A DNA stretch of 64,000 nt from Bdellovibrio sp. ArHS (GCF_000786105.1 NZ_JTEV01000011.1:124001-188000), one strand, 5' to 3'; counted from the stretch's first letter, positions 34,730-43,891 are shown. The notes: generated from the letters alone by a model not told the origin. Numbers and translations: made by a program.

Positions 34730-35141
34730 TCAAAACCCTTCATAGCATCTTTGGTGTTCAATCCCGCCTTCCTTATATAAAATCATAGTTTCCATGTCGT
34801 TCCGTCCACCCATTGCCATGACTTTAAAGGGTTGAACTCCTTGCGCCAGCAGGAGTGTCGCCCAAGTTGCTCTCAGGTCATGGAAGCGGATTTGGGGTAA
34901 ACCCACAACTTGAAGGAACATCCTGAGATCTTTTGCCTGTTGCCCTCGATCCCATCTATCATTTCTAGGGAGGACCCAATGCTGATCCTCAGCTTGAGCT
35001 TTCAATTCTCTTAGAAGCGCCAAAAGAGAAGGCGCAATGTCAATTAGGCGGTCGGCCCCCGACTTAGTTGATTTAATCCCGTTCTTTGAGCTCCAGGAGC
35101 AATTCACCAAGATAGTATTCTTGAAAAAATCAACTTTGTCC
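34730..35141 (-). pseudogene. Tyrosine recombinase (integrase), C-terminal fragment truncated by an IS
   Basis: Catalytic domain remnant of a phage/island integrase. The frame begins inside the IS3 boundary at 35141 and has DKVDFFKNTILVNCSW, KSTKSGADRLIDI (catalytic lysine strand region), RFHDLRATWATLLLAQGV (box II HxLR) and MAMGGRNDMETMILY (late His/Trp position replaced by Gly-Gly, and the tyrosine). All of the N-terminal arm-binding and core-binding domains are missing, and nothing resembling them is seen beyond the other end of the IS, so the IS insertion was accompanied by deletion. It cannot be active, and the island is therefore probably fixed. Confidence 0.8.
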
Positions 35142-35159
35142 TGAGGTTAGCCTGAAATT

Positions 35160-35783
35160 TTAACCCACTTTCTTCTTGAGTGGTCCTGCGTCGTTAATCT
35201 CAAATTCCTCTTCAAAAGCATTTGGAGTTTTCGCCCCAATCGAAGAGCGGGGTCGCTCTTCGTTGTAGTACTTTCTCCACTTCTCGATCTTCTTCTTTGC
35301 GTCAGCCAAATCAAGGAATAACTCTTCGTTTAAACACTCATCACGGAATCTTGAATTGAAAGATTCAATGAATGCGTTCTGCACGGGTTTTCCTGGCTGA
35401 ATATATTCTATCGCAATATTATTTTTATATGCCCAGTTCATAAATTCTCTAGAAGACATTTCTGGTCCATTGTCACAGCGAAGTTTTTTTGGAAACTTCG
35501 GCAAAGATTCGAAAAATTTAATCATCGTGCGCGCGTTGATTGAATATTCAGATGACTAGTGACCAATTTTTCCCGTCGTAAAAGAAAATGAATTCGCGGT
35601 AAACCGAACCTACGATCTTTAGTTACCGGTTCTTTCATTCGCTTTATCAGCGGCTCATCTTTCGATGGCCGAGTTTATAGGTCATTGTCGATCGATTCAG
35701 GTCCAATACAGTCGCCGTACTACGAACGCTCACCGAGTACTTAGATCTTAAGTGCTCGTCCGATTTTTTCCGCGCACTGAGCC
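35160..35783 (-). pseudogene. IS3 transposase orfB with internal deletion
   Basis: Two pieces in different frames. The N-terminal piece reads VRSTATVLDLNRSTMTYK, then after a frameshift DEPLIKRM and RRFGLPRIHFLLRRE, matching the start of IS3 OrfB. It then jumps straight to EYSINARTMIKFFESLPKF and CDNGPEMSSREF (second Asp of DDE), IQPGKPVQNAFIESFNSRFRDECL (Glu) and YNEERPRSSIG. About 100 residues, including the first catalytic Asp, are gone. Inactive. Confidence 0.8.
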
Positions 35784-36048
35784 CTACCACTTTTTTGAAT
35801 TGACGTCCTTTGGCATAACGATGTCGAGAGCTTGATCTGCGACCAAACGCTTCAGACGTGCATTTTCGGCCTCAAGCTCCTTGAGCTTTTTTGCTTCGTT
35901 AACGGTCATGTTTTGAAACTTCTTTTTCCAAACATAAATGGTAGCGTCGGACACGCCAAACTCTCTGCCGAGTGTTTTTGCAGTTTCACCGTTACGATTG
36001 CGATTTAGTATTTTAACGACTTGTTCTTCCGTGAACCCTTTTTTTCAT
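35784..36048 (-). pseudogene. IS3 transposase orfA, frameshifted at its start
   Basis: Encodes a helix-turn-helix and leucine-zipper protein: FTEEQVVKILNRNRNG, FGVSDATIYVWKKKF, then the coiled coil KLKELEAENARLKRLVADQALD. The ATG at 36048 is followed by seven A; one fewer would put it in frame with KKGFTEEQ, so a single-base expansion of the A run breaks the gene. It overlapped orfB, as is normal for the -1 frameshift fusion of IS3 elements. Confidence 0.75.
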
Positions 36049-36122
36049 TTTGTGCTCTGTGGTCTAGTTTAGACACACGACCACTCAAGCTATAACTGGT
36101 CTAAATTTTTAGGCTAACCTCA

Positions 36123-36362
36123 CTGTCTTTGTAATGACTGTAACGTCGTCATGTGAGCCTCCAGCTCTAGTAAAACTTTATTTAGGAGTCAGTCGAACAG
36201 CCAACCATGCGATGCGTCGACATATCCGCTCTATTGAGTTTTATTTGTCATCTGTCCGACTTGTTCCGAAGGGCGTTGTTAGAATTGAATCTAAACGCTT
36301 TTAGCTAAGTCTTTTTATTGAATCAAAATGTATGGCCTGTTACTTATCTTTTGGGGGACCTC
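36123..36362. other. Upstream region of the darGT operon
   Basis: 240 bases between the IS and darG without a gene. It should hold the operon promoter; no close sigma70 match stands out. A short inverted repeat ctaaacgcttttag lies about 70 bases before the darG start and could be an operator. Confidence 0.35.
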
Positions 36363-37304
36363 TTGATTACATATGTCAACGGAGACATTTTTACAACGCC
36401 GGCAAAAGTGTTGGTTAATCCTGTAAACACAGAAGGTGTTATGGGGAAAGGTTTAGCCAAGCAATTTAAGTCGTTATTTCCAGAAATGTTTCCTCGTTAT
36501 CAGGAAGTCTGCGAAAAGAAGCTTTTAATTCCTGGCAAACTTTGGCTTTATAAAACCGACAACAAATGGGTTCTTAATTTTCCAACTAAAACCACTTGGA
36601 GACAGCCTTCGAGAGTTGAGTATATCGAAGCTGGCTTAGCTAAATTCCGCGATACATATTCCAAGTATGGAATTAGCAGCATTTCATTTCCAAAACTAGG
36701 CTGCGGAAATGGTGAGCTTGATTGGAATACTCAAGTTCAACCTCTGATGAAGAAATATTTGGAAAACATTCCTATTGATGTCTTCATTCATTTACATGAT
36801 GTCGGTGTCGCATCTCAACCTGAGCATAAAAACTTAGCTGACATGAAACATTGGCTACGAACAGAGCCACAGCTACTGGCATATGAAGAAGTTTTGCGAG
36901 ACTTAAGAAGTGCAGTCATATTGAACTCAGAGTTTGTTAATCCAATCACTAAAAGAGGTTTCACAATTGAATTTGATGATGACCTTAATGGAATTATTTT
37001 TAATAACAAATCGTTGGTAACGAATGAAGAGATGACTGATGTATGGGGCACTTTGCGACGGTTTGGTTATTTGAGTAAGCAGGTCGTGAATTACTCTTTA
37101 GAAGGTATATATGGTGAGATTTTAGGATTATTGTCTTCGCTGCCATATTGTGAACTTGTTCGAGTTACTGGAGACTATAAAGAGTTTGTTAGTAGCGACT
37201 TTGATAGCATCGGGATTCAACTAGTTCCTGATTCTACAAACTCTCAAGTTAGAAAATCGAACGTGATCGAACCAAAGGTTTTCAATGCCCGCCCAAAAGC
37301 CTGA
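36363..37304 (+). CDS. darG: DarG-like macrodomain antitoxin (DNA ADP-ribosylglycohydrolase)
   Basis: Removes ADP-ribose from thymine in DNA and so reverses the partner toxin. Start TTG at 36363, with GGGGG six bases upstream, gives MITYVNGDIFTTPAKVLVNP, the normal DarG opening; the upstream TTG at 36318 would add 15 unlikely residues. The macrodomain (about 1-150) has VNTEGVMGKGLAKQF, the NFPTKTTWR block whose lysine is catalytic in DarG, and FPKLGCGNGELDW. The C-terminal 160 residues (helical, LRTEPQLLAYEEVLRD, then EEMTDVWGTLRRFGYLSKQV) fit the extended DarG class that also binds the toxin or DNA. The start of darT lies 20 bases inside its end. AT-rich compared with the core genes. Confidence 0.87.
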   Translation: MITYVNGDIFTTPAKVLVNPVNTEGVMGKGLAKQFKSLFPEMFPRYQEVCEKKLLIPGKLWLYKTDNKWVLNFPTKTTWRQPSRVEYIEAGLAKFRDTYSKYGISSISFPKLGCGNGELDWNTQVQPLMKKYLENIPIDVFIHLHDVGVASQPEHKNLADMKHWLRTEPQLLAYEEVLRDLRSAVILNSEFVNPITKRGFTIEFDDDLNGIIFNNKSLVTNEEMTDVWGTLRRFGYLSKQVVNYSLEGIYGEILGLLSSLPYCELVRVTGDYKEFVSSDFDSIGIQLVPDSTNSQVRKSNVIEPKVFNARPKA

Positions 37305-38295
37305 TGCCCAAGAAATATGTGACTCTATCGATTGTCTTCGCGAGGAGCTTTGGCTTGGTGATTCTCGAAAGTGGTGGCCCAAATATTTAGTCCATTTCAC
37401 GGATATAAAAAATGCGATACAGATCATCTCTGAAGGCAAGTTACTTAGTCGTTCCGCTTTAGGTTCTCGTGGAGGAATCCCTTTAGATGTTGCAAATCAA
37501 GAAATTATTGGAAGTACACGCTCTGCTGTAACAGAACATGTGCGCTTGTATTTTAAACCTCGTCCTCCAATGCAATATCAGATTGAAGGCTTTCGTCCTA
37601 GCCGTACAGATAAGCATTGCCCTGTGCCTGTCGTATTTCTTTTCGACTCCAAAGCTGTTTTATCTTTGGCAAACTCAAAGTTTAGTGCGGGAAATTTAGC
37701 CTCGAGTAATGCAACTCTAATGTCATCAGCGGATGATTTTATACAACTGCCATTCAAAGATATTTATCATGATCAGGCTTTTCATCCGAATATGGATTCT
37801 GATGATAGGCAAAAGATTATCTTTCACAGACATGCTGAAGTTGTAGTTCCTGATCAGTTGCCATTAGATGGGTTCTTAAGAAATATTTGGTGTAGGTCGA
37901 AGGCTGAAAAAGAAACTTTAGTACATCATCTTTCGTATAAGGCATGGAAGAAATATAAAGACAAGATTGGTGCGAATCCAAAATATCCACTTTTTTACGA
38001 AAGATGGACTTTTATTAAAGATGTACAGCTATCGAAAGAAAAGATCGTTGTAAAGTTTCATCCAGCAGTGAGTGCCTCTGATAGAGGACCATTTCACTTT
38101 CGCTTAAATATCAGTGAGGCTGGTAAGCCAGTTCATAAAAAACGTTATTTTGTTGAAGAGCGCAATTATTCTTGCGTAGAGCCTGTGATTGTTAATGTTG
38201 ATGACATACCCTACAAAGAATATAAGGTTCAATGCTTAATCGATGGAAAGTTGGCATATGAATCAGCTTACTATGACTTTGATGACATTTTCTAA
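37285..38295 (+). CDS. darT: DarT-like DNA ADP-ribosyltransferase toxin (DUF4433) with extra C-terminal domain
   Basis: Transfers ADP-ribose from NAD to thymidine bases in single-stranded DNA, blocking replication; used in phage defence. The DUF4433 core (about 30-235) has YLVHFTDIKNAIQIISEGKLL, an Arg in GSTRSAV, EHVRLYFKPRPPMQYQ, and the glutamate E185 in HRHAEVVVP that aligns with the catalytic Glu of DarT. The protein has 336 residues against about 210 for a minimal DarT: residues 236-336 form an added beta-rich region (IVVKFHPAVSASD, FHFRLNISEAG, KYKVQCLIDG) that looks like an immunoglobulin-like or sensor domain. ATG at 37285 with AAGG upstream. Translationally coupled to darG. Confidence 0.85.
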   Translation: MPAQKPDAQEICDSIDCLREELWLGDSRKWWPKYLVHFTDIKNAIQIISEGKLLSRSALGSRGGIPLDVANQEIIGSTRSAVTEHVRLYFKPRPPMQYQIEGFRPSRTDKHCPVPVVFLFDSKAVLSLANSKFSAGNLASSNATLMSSADDFIQLPFKDIYHDQAFHPNMDSDDRQKIIFHRHAEVVVPDQLPLDGFLRNIWCRSKAEKETLVHHLSYKAWKKYKDKIGANPKYPLFYERWTFIKDVQLSKEKIVVKFHPAVSASDRGPFHFRLNISEAGKPVHKKRYFVEERNYSCVEPVIVNVDDIPYKEYKVQCLIDGKLAYESAYYDFDDIF

Positions 38296-38501
38296 TATCA
38301 TACTTGGGTAACAAACTTGTTGTAGTTACCCTGCCGTAGTTAGGAAGAGGATAACGACAACCCGAACTACAAATGTGCAGCTGCGAAGAAGATCTCCCTA
38401 GATTAATTCGGTATAATCGAAGAAAACACCCTTGGTGCATACTACAGAGATAACCATGATTTTCTTTTGCTGATTAGGTTCGGATTGAACAGAACAGAAA
38501 A

Positions 38502-38592
38502 TGGCGGAGAGAGAGAGATTCGAACTCTCGGTAGGCTTGTGACCTACACACGCGTTCCAGGCGTGCGCCTTCAACCACTCGGCCACCTCTCC
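38502..38592 (-). tRNA. tRNA-Ser with GGA anticodon
   Basis: 91 bases ending in genome-encoded CCA. The acceptor stem GGAGAGG pairs at the 3' end, the D arm reads GCCGAGTGGTTGAAGGC, the anticodon loop is CTGGAAC (GGA, reading UCC/UCU), a long variable arm follows (GTAGGTCACAAGCCTAC), and the T arm holds GTTCGAATC. It marks the right edge of the island; tRNA-Ser genes are frequent integration sites. Confidence 0.95.
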
Positions 38593-38964
38593 GGGACAGG
38601 AACGTAAAGAAGAGCCAAGATAACATTGCGCATTGCGCTATGCAAGCATTCTCCATAGATCTCCGTGACCGCACTATCAAGATCTTCAAACCGGGTCTGA
38701 TGCTCGCCCTGATTGAAGACCGAAATATCGGTACTTGCTTCATTCACTCGAACTAGTCACATGCGAAAAAGGCGTCCTCTGAGAACAACAAGACTATGAT
38801 CCGGCGGCAAGCCACGGTCGTCTTATTAAGGGAAAATAGGCTTCGAATTGATTAAAAAATACATCGCATTTAGGCGTGGATTTTCTCATTACTGCCATAA
38901 AATCGCTCATAAACAGTTAAAAAAAGAAGATATTTCTTCAATTACACTCTCTTAATACAAAAAA
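38593..38964. other. Intergenic region right of the tRNA
   Basis: 372 bases without an intact gene apart from the short relic at 38640-38756. AT-rich sequence before the giant lipoprotein gene contains ttgatt and taaaat-like words but no spacing that makes a convincing promoter. Confidence 0.4.
38640..38756 (+). pseudogene. Possible relic of an IS630-type transposase N-terminus
   Basis: A 38-codon frame from ATG at 38640 that reads MQAFSIDLRDRTIKIF. The pattern YSxDLRxRxI is typical of the helix-turn-helix start of IS630-family transposases, but after 16 residues similarity ends and a stop comes early. It may be only a chance match. Confidence 0.25.
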
Positions 38965-38982
38965 GTGCCGATAAATTCCTTA

Positions 38983-41900
38983 ATGAATCCGGCACGTAAT
39001 TATACCAGCACCATCCTGTCTTCATTACTTCCCTTTTTCTTAATGGGTTGCGGGCTTTCCGCCGAACTCACGAAACTTTTGTCATCCGAAAATAAGCCTC
39101 TGCTTGCGATCGGCAATAAGACTCCGGCGATTTTTGCAAATGCGGCAAACGTCACGGCAGTCCCCGTTTCTGGCTCTTGTGTTTCTGAAAGCGGTGAAGT
39201 GAAGCTTTATGTTGATACGACCTTGGTGAAATCAATTAGCTGCAGTGAAAATCTTTGGTCCGATAGTTTGGATGTCAGCGGTTTTGCAGACGCCGACGCC
39301 CATAGCATCTCGGCACAACAAGGTCTTGATAGTGCTCTGATCGCAGACACGGCCACATTAATAATAGATAGAATTCTTCCGCAGGTCGTTGGCCTGAATG
39401 ACGTTCTTCTTCCTGCAAGCAGCGTCCCGCTGAATTGGGGATGTGCTGACGCTTTGGATTTGTGTCAGTTCCGCTTCTACGTGACGCAAAATCCTGTCTT
39501 CGTGTTCACCACGGAACTTTTCAGCTCTACGACGAACACAATTCTTCTAAGTCCGGGCCAAAACTATGTTTATGTACAGGCTATTGATAAGGCGAAAAAT
39601 CTTTCGACCCCTGTGCGTATCGATACCTATGTTGGCACACCGAAAATTTTTATTGGCGGCCTTCAACAAACCGAGACGGCAACAGGCATTGAAAATCTCA
39701 ATATTCTGGCGCCCTCAAGCCTTGTCGAGATGGCTCTATTTAATAATGCCACATGTACGGGAGCTCCCACTTGGACTTCGTACGCCGCTATCGTTGACAG
39801 CTGGTCGCTAGACTCTGCTTTCAAAGGGGGAACGGCCTACGTCAGTGCGCTCTTCAGAACGGCGGGCGGCGCAACGACTTCTTGTATTTCAGACGACATT
39901 TCATGGCCAGACCCCGTTTTACAGACGATGTGTACCGATACAACATCGTCGGTAGCGATCGGACGACTTGTCGATTCTGGAGGAACTGCCGGCAATTATT
40001 CGGATGATGAATCCTGCACCTTCAGTTTGAATCTGACAGGCCCCACGCAGTTCACCTTTGACCTCATGAACACGGAAACTAATTACGATTTCCTAAGTAT
40101 GTACATCGACGGCAATGAGGCCTTTTCAAACTCAGGCAACGATCCCATCGCCCCGATCACGGTTTCCTCAAGCAATGCACATGTTGAATTTACTTTTACC
40201 TCAGATTCAAGTGTTAACAGAACCGGTTTTGACATCGTTTGGAAACCTTTATCAGGAAGTGGCCCGGCCCCTTCCACTCTGGTTATCAATAATGGAGAAA
40301 CCACCGCTTTCACACCAACGGTTGTCGCATCTTTGACCTATGATTCAGCATTCCGCGAGATGTATCTTACAGAAGATCCCGATTGTTTAACCGGAGGAAC
40401 CTGGGCCGCCATTTCTTCTTCCGCAAATTGGACCTTCTCAGACACAACGAACGGCTCCAAAGACCTCTTTGTGAAATTCCGCGATGTCTTTCATAATGAG
40501 TCTTTTTGCGAAGGCGACTCGATTAATCTTGTGGGTCCCGAGATTATCATTGATTGGCCGAATGAAGGTGATGCCATTCAAAATGAACTTGCTTTAGAGG
40601 GCTTTTGCACAGGAGCGGGAAAAACAATTGAAATCACGGGATCTATCAGCGGAACCACAACTTGTCTGCCTGACGAAACCTGGATTTTCAATGCCGACAC
40701 GTCGGCCCTTGCAAATAATTCGACTGTCAATATTACGGTAAGCCTAAAAGATGGCACGACAACCGTTGCTACTGACACGGCCTCTTATGTCGTCAGTCGC
40801 AATATTGATATTACGAGTCCTGCAGCGAACGCCTACACTTCAACGAGCCTTGCTCTTTCAGGAAACTGCGACACCCCGGGTGCGACAATTTCTTCGACAT
40901 CCCCGAGCATCGCCTCCACAACCTGTTCCGAAGGAAGTTGGTCCCTCCTTTTGACGGCATCTGGAGCCGACGGTGACACGGTCACGGCCACGGTCAACCT
41001 CATACATAATTCCACCGTGCAGTCGACAGCGACACGAAGCTTTGTTCTTTCTACGGCGACACCGACGGTGGTAATTTCAGGAACACCCACTGGCACCAGC
41101 ACTTCTAGTTCCGTCACAATGAGCGTCGGTGGAGTTAACGTTAGCAAATACAAATACAAATTCGGCGCCGGGATCGATTGTTCCGTTGCTTCAGGCTATT
41201 CGGCGGAAACAAATGTCGCCATCAATGCAACCTTGAATCTTTCCGCCGTGCCCAACGGCCCCATCACCGTCTGCGCCGTCGGCCTTAGCTCGATCAATGG
41301 ACTGTGGCAGCCATATAACAGTGCCACAACCACAAGTTGGATCAAAGACACTGAAGCCAACGTCAATATCACCAGCACTAATAAATCAGTCAACGAGGGC
41401 ACCGCGAACCTAGAGCTGCAAGTCACTCTAACAGCAATAAAATCAACACCGACCAAGGTGTATTACACTTATGCTGGTAATAGCGTGTACATGCTTCAAC
41501 ATACTCTGGGAGAAGGCTATATCACTATTCCCGCCAATACACTTTCTGCCTCAATCACGTTTGATATCTTGGAAGATGCGACTGCTGATGGAGATCACGA
41601 CCTTGCGATTTATCTTACTCATACAGACAATGCCGCTGTGACTTTAGGTTGGGACACTTTGATGAACGTGCTCATCAAAGACAATGACAAATCTTATAAA
41701 ACCATTGTGAAGTCATCGCACTCAGGTGCCGTAAGCTGTGCCATTTATTCTGACGCCAAAATGCGCTGTTGGGGCGACAACAGTTATGGTCAATTAGGGG
41801 TCGGCCATAAAGATAAAGTCTATGTTGCCACCGAGAATTCCGTAGGCGGAACTTATCTTGATGTCTCTGTTTCTGGTCAGTTCGTCTGCGCGGTCACTAC

Positions 41901-43851
41901 TGCATTTAAGATGCAGTGCTGGGGAACCAACACTTACGGACAACTGGGAACCGGCGACAAGGTGAGTGCCTTAAATCCAACGGTCATTGACTCTGGTACA
42001 AACTACGTTAGCGTCGCGCTTCTGTCCGATGCCGCCTGCGGTTTGACCAGCGGGGGGACCATCAAGTGCTGGGGAGCCAACACGCGGGGGCAGCTGGGGG
42101 TCGGCGACACGACGGAAAGGCTTTCACCCACATCTGTTGAGCCAGCAACTGCTTTTACAGCACTTACAGCGAGTGCAGATAAGGCTTGTGGAATCACTTC
42201 GACGGGCGTCGCGAAGTGCTGGGGTGCCAACTGGTACACCACGATTAGCAACACTTCTGACACCTATTTCCACACACCGGTGGATGTAGATAACGGAACC
42301 ACTTATCTTAGCATTTCTCCAGGAAACGCCACGTGCGGAATCACCACGAGCAATCAACTTAAATGTTGGGGTCTTGGCAATGCGGGACAGGTTGGAAACG
42401 GAAGCACAACTTATACTGTTTCTACCAGAACCCTCATTAATCCCGGAACGACTTACAAAAAAGTTGCGGCGTCCTCTTATTTCAATTGCGCGATTACTTC
42501 AACAGACGATCTGGAATGTTGGGGTCAAGGACGTGGTCTTTTTACTTCTCTTTTCGATCACACGGTGACCACCCCTACCCTGGTACCCAGCGATTACAAG
42601 TTCAGTGAAATTTCTCTTGCGAATACTAATGCCGGAGGGTGCGCACTTTCTATGGGTGGTGAGCTCTTCTGCATGGGCGACTATCAGAACATGCGATTGG
42701 CGCCACCGTTTTCTCCCTATTTTCTCGATATTTATCCTCACGGAACTGTTGCCACCTACACCGTCGGCGATAGAAGTATTTGTTTCATCCGCTCGACTGG
42801 CGAAGCTTCCTGTCAGGGCTCTTATGCAGGTTCTGAACTATATCGCGAGACACCCATGGTCATCAGCCAGGGCGCCTCCTATGCCGGAGGAAAAGTTGTT
42901 TCCACTACAAGCAGTGCTTGCGCCATCAAAGCCAACGGAGAAATGGTTTGTGCGGGCTACAATGTCGGAGGCTCAGTGGGAGATGGAACCACCAATGTCC
43001 GCGGCGCTCCTGTGCCGGTGGGTCCTGGCATCGCTTTTGGAAATGTGTATGTGGGAAGCTACTACTGTTCTGCCGGAATCAGCAAAACAAACAAACTCTA
43101 TGGTTGGTCCTCCAGCTGTGGTCAAGGAAGTATGACTCCAAGGGCTTTGGATACCGCGACAGACTATATTATTGAATCGCTCAGCGGAACCTCTTTTATG
43201 TGTGCCATTACGACCTCGAACGATATGAAATGTTGGGGTTCTGACAGCTCCGGTGGCCCGCTAAATGGAGACGTCAATTCACCTATGATTCTCGACTTCG
43301 GCACGAAGTATAAATATGTTTTTACTAATTACGGTATGGTTTGTGGAATCACCACAGCCGATAAATTGAAATGCTGGGGTAAAGGTACCAATGGCCGACT
43401 AGGCAACGGTGGCATCGCCGATTCTGGACCTGCGGTGGTCGACTCTGCGAAAAATTATCAGAAAGTCGTTATCGGCGAAAGAGCCACATGCGGTCTTACG
43501 ACAGATGGCACTTTAAAGTGTTGGGGGACGGCGGGAGATTGGTCGACCAGCGTAAACTATTTCACGCCGATAGTCGTCAACTCAGGCACAACGTACGCGG
43601 ATATTGCCATAAACAGCTTTAGCCTGATGGCAGTCGCGACATCAGGAGCTCTTCACTATTGGGATAAAACACGCTTCGACTTGCCCTTTATTGATTTAAG
43701 TCAGGGAAAGACCTTTGTTTCCACGAAGGCCGATCCCGCCGGCTATACAGCCTGCGCTCTTACGACTGACAACCGTCTTTATTGTAATCAACGCTATTTT
43801 GACGGCTCTCAGATTTCCAAACCAAGAGCTCTTAGCTTCACTCGTTGGTAG
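38983..43851 (+). CDS. Giant surface lipoprotein with CUB, Calx-beta and RCC1-like repeats
   Basis: About 1622 residues. The signal ends FFLMGC, a good lipobox, so the protein is lipid-anchored and probably surface exposed. In order: beta-rich modules with paired cysteines (about 40-300); a CUB-like domain (about 315-425, with YDFLSMYIDG); further Ig-like modules; a Calx-beta domain (about 800-910, NVNITSTNKSVNEG); then about 15 RCC1-type repeats (about 915-1600), most with a CALTxxG and KCWGxNxxGQLG pattern, forming one or two seven-bladed propellers. ATG at 38983 is chosen over GTG at 38965; neither has a ribosome site. Likely adhesion or prey interaction, by analogy only. Confidence 0.85.
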   Translation: MNPARNYTSTILSSLLPFFLMGCGLSAELTKLLSSENKPLLAIGNKTPAIFANAANVTAVPVSGSCVSESGEVKLYVDTTLVKSISCSENLWSDSLDVSGFADADAHSISAQQGLDSALIADTATLIIDRILPQVVGLNDVLLPASSVPLNWGCADALDLCQFRFYVTQNPVFVFTTELFSSTTNTILLSPGQNYVYVQAIDKAKNLSTPVRIDTYVGTPKIFIGGLQQTETATGIENLNILAPSSLVEMALFNNATCTGAPTWTSYAAIVDSWSLDSAFKGGTAYVSALFRTAGGATTSCISDDISWPDPVLQTMCTDTTSSVAIGRLVDSGGTAGNYSDDESCTFSLNLTGPTQFTFDLMNTETNYDFLSMYIDGNEAFSNSGNDPIAPITVSSSNAHVEFTFTSDSSVNRTGFDIVWKPLSGSGPAPSTLVINNGETTAFTPTVVASLTYDSAFREMYLTEDPDCLTGGTWAAISSSANWTFSDTTNGSKDLFVKFRDVFHNESFCEGDSINLVGPEIIIDWPNEGDAIQNELALEGFCTGAGKTIEITGSISGTTTCLPDETWIFNADTSALANNSTVNITVSLKDGTTTVATDTASYVVSRNIDITSPAANAYTSTSLALSGNCDTPGATISSTSPSIASTTCSEGSWSLLLTASGADGDTVTATVNLIHNSTVQSTATRSFVLSTATPTVVISGTPTGTSTSSSVTMSVGGVNVSKYKYKFGAGIDCSVASGYSAETNVAINATLNLSAVPNGPITVCAVGLSSINGLWQPYNSATTTSWIKDTEANVNITSTNKSVNEGTANLELQVTLTAIKSTPTKVYYTYAGNSVYMLQHTLGEGYITIPANTLSASITFDILEDATADGDHDLAIYLTHTDNAAVTLGWDTLMNVLIKDNDKSYKTIVKSSHSGAVSCAIYSDAKMRCWGDNSYGQLGVGHKDKVYVATENSVGGTYLDVSVSGQFVCAVTTAFKMQCWGTNTYGQLGTGDKVSALNPTVIDSGTNYVSVALLSDAACGLTSGGTIKCWGANTRGQLGVGDTTERLSPTSVEPATAFTALTASADKACGITSTGVAKCWGANWYTTISNTSDTYFHTPVDVDNGTTYLSISPGNATCGITTSNQLKCWGLGNAGQVGNGSTTYTVSTRTLINPGTTYKKVAASSYFNCAITSTDDLECWGQGRGLFTSLFDHTVTTPTLVPSDYKFSEISLANTNAGGCALSMGGELFCMGDYQNMRLAPPFSPYFLDIYPHGTVATYTVGDRSICFIRSTGEASCQGSYAGSELYRETPMVISQGASYAGGKVVSTTSSACAIKANGEMVCAGYNVGGSVGDGTTNVRGAPVPVGPGIAFGNVYVGSYYCSAGISKTNKLYGWSSSCGQGSMTPRALDTATDYIIESLSGTSFMCAITTSNDMKCWGSDSSGGPLNGDVNSPMILDFGTKYKYVFTNYGMVCGITTADKLKCWGKGTNGRLGNGGIADSGPAVVDSAKNYQKVVIGERATCGLTTDGTLKCWGTAGDWSTSVNYFTPIVVNSGTTYADIAINSFSLMAVATSGALHYWDKTRFDLPFIDLSQGKTFVSTKADPAGYTACALTTDNRLYCNQRYFDGSQISKPRALSFTRW

Positions 43852-43866
43852 TTACGGTATCCACAA

Positions 43867-43891
43867 GGCCCTCTTAAAAAAAAGAGGGTCC
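43867..43891. terminator. Hairpin between two convergent genes
   Basis: Arms ggccctctt and aagagggtcc around an A-rich loop (T-rich on the minus strand). It spans the last codons of the GH15 gene and lies 16 bases past the giant lipoprotein stop. No T run follows either arm, so terminator activity is uncertain. Confidence 0.35.

Larger units (their letters stand above)
35142..36122 (-). mobile_element. Decayed IS3-family insertion sequence
   Basis: 981 bases bounded by inverted repeats: tgaggttagcctgaaattt at 35142-35160 and the complement of tgaggttagcctaaaaattt at the right end, 36103-36122. Inside are orfA (35784-36048) and parts of orfB (35160-35783). Full-length IS3 elements are about 1.2-1.3 kb, so roughly 300 bases are missing. 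No target duplication is seen: the flanks are gtcc on the left and ctgt on the right, which fits a deletion next to the element or recombination between two copies. Confidence 0.85.

Noticed and set aside
35136-36128. Target-site duplication of the IS3 element
   Set aside because: The flanking three or four bases (gtcc and ctgt) do not match, so no duplication can be claimed.
38474-38743. 89-codon minus-strand frame over the tRNA-Ser gene
   Set aside because: It reads through the tRNA and is clearly a shadow of it.
41700-43200. Several 60-180-codon frames inside the giant lipoprotein gene
   Set aside because: They are shadow frames of the repeated RCC1 coding sequence and have no independent start signals.
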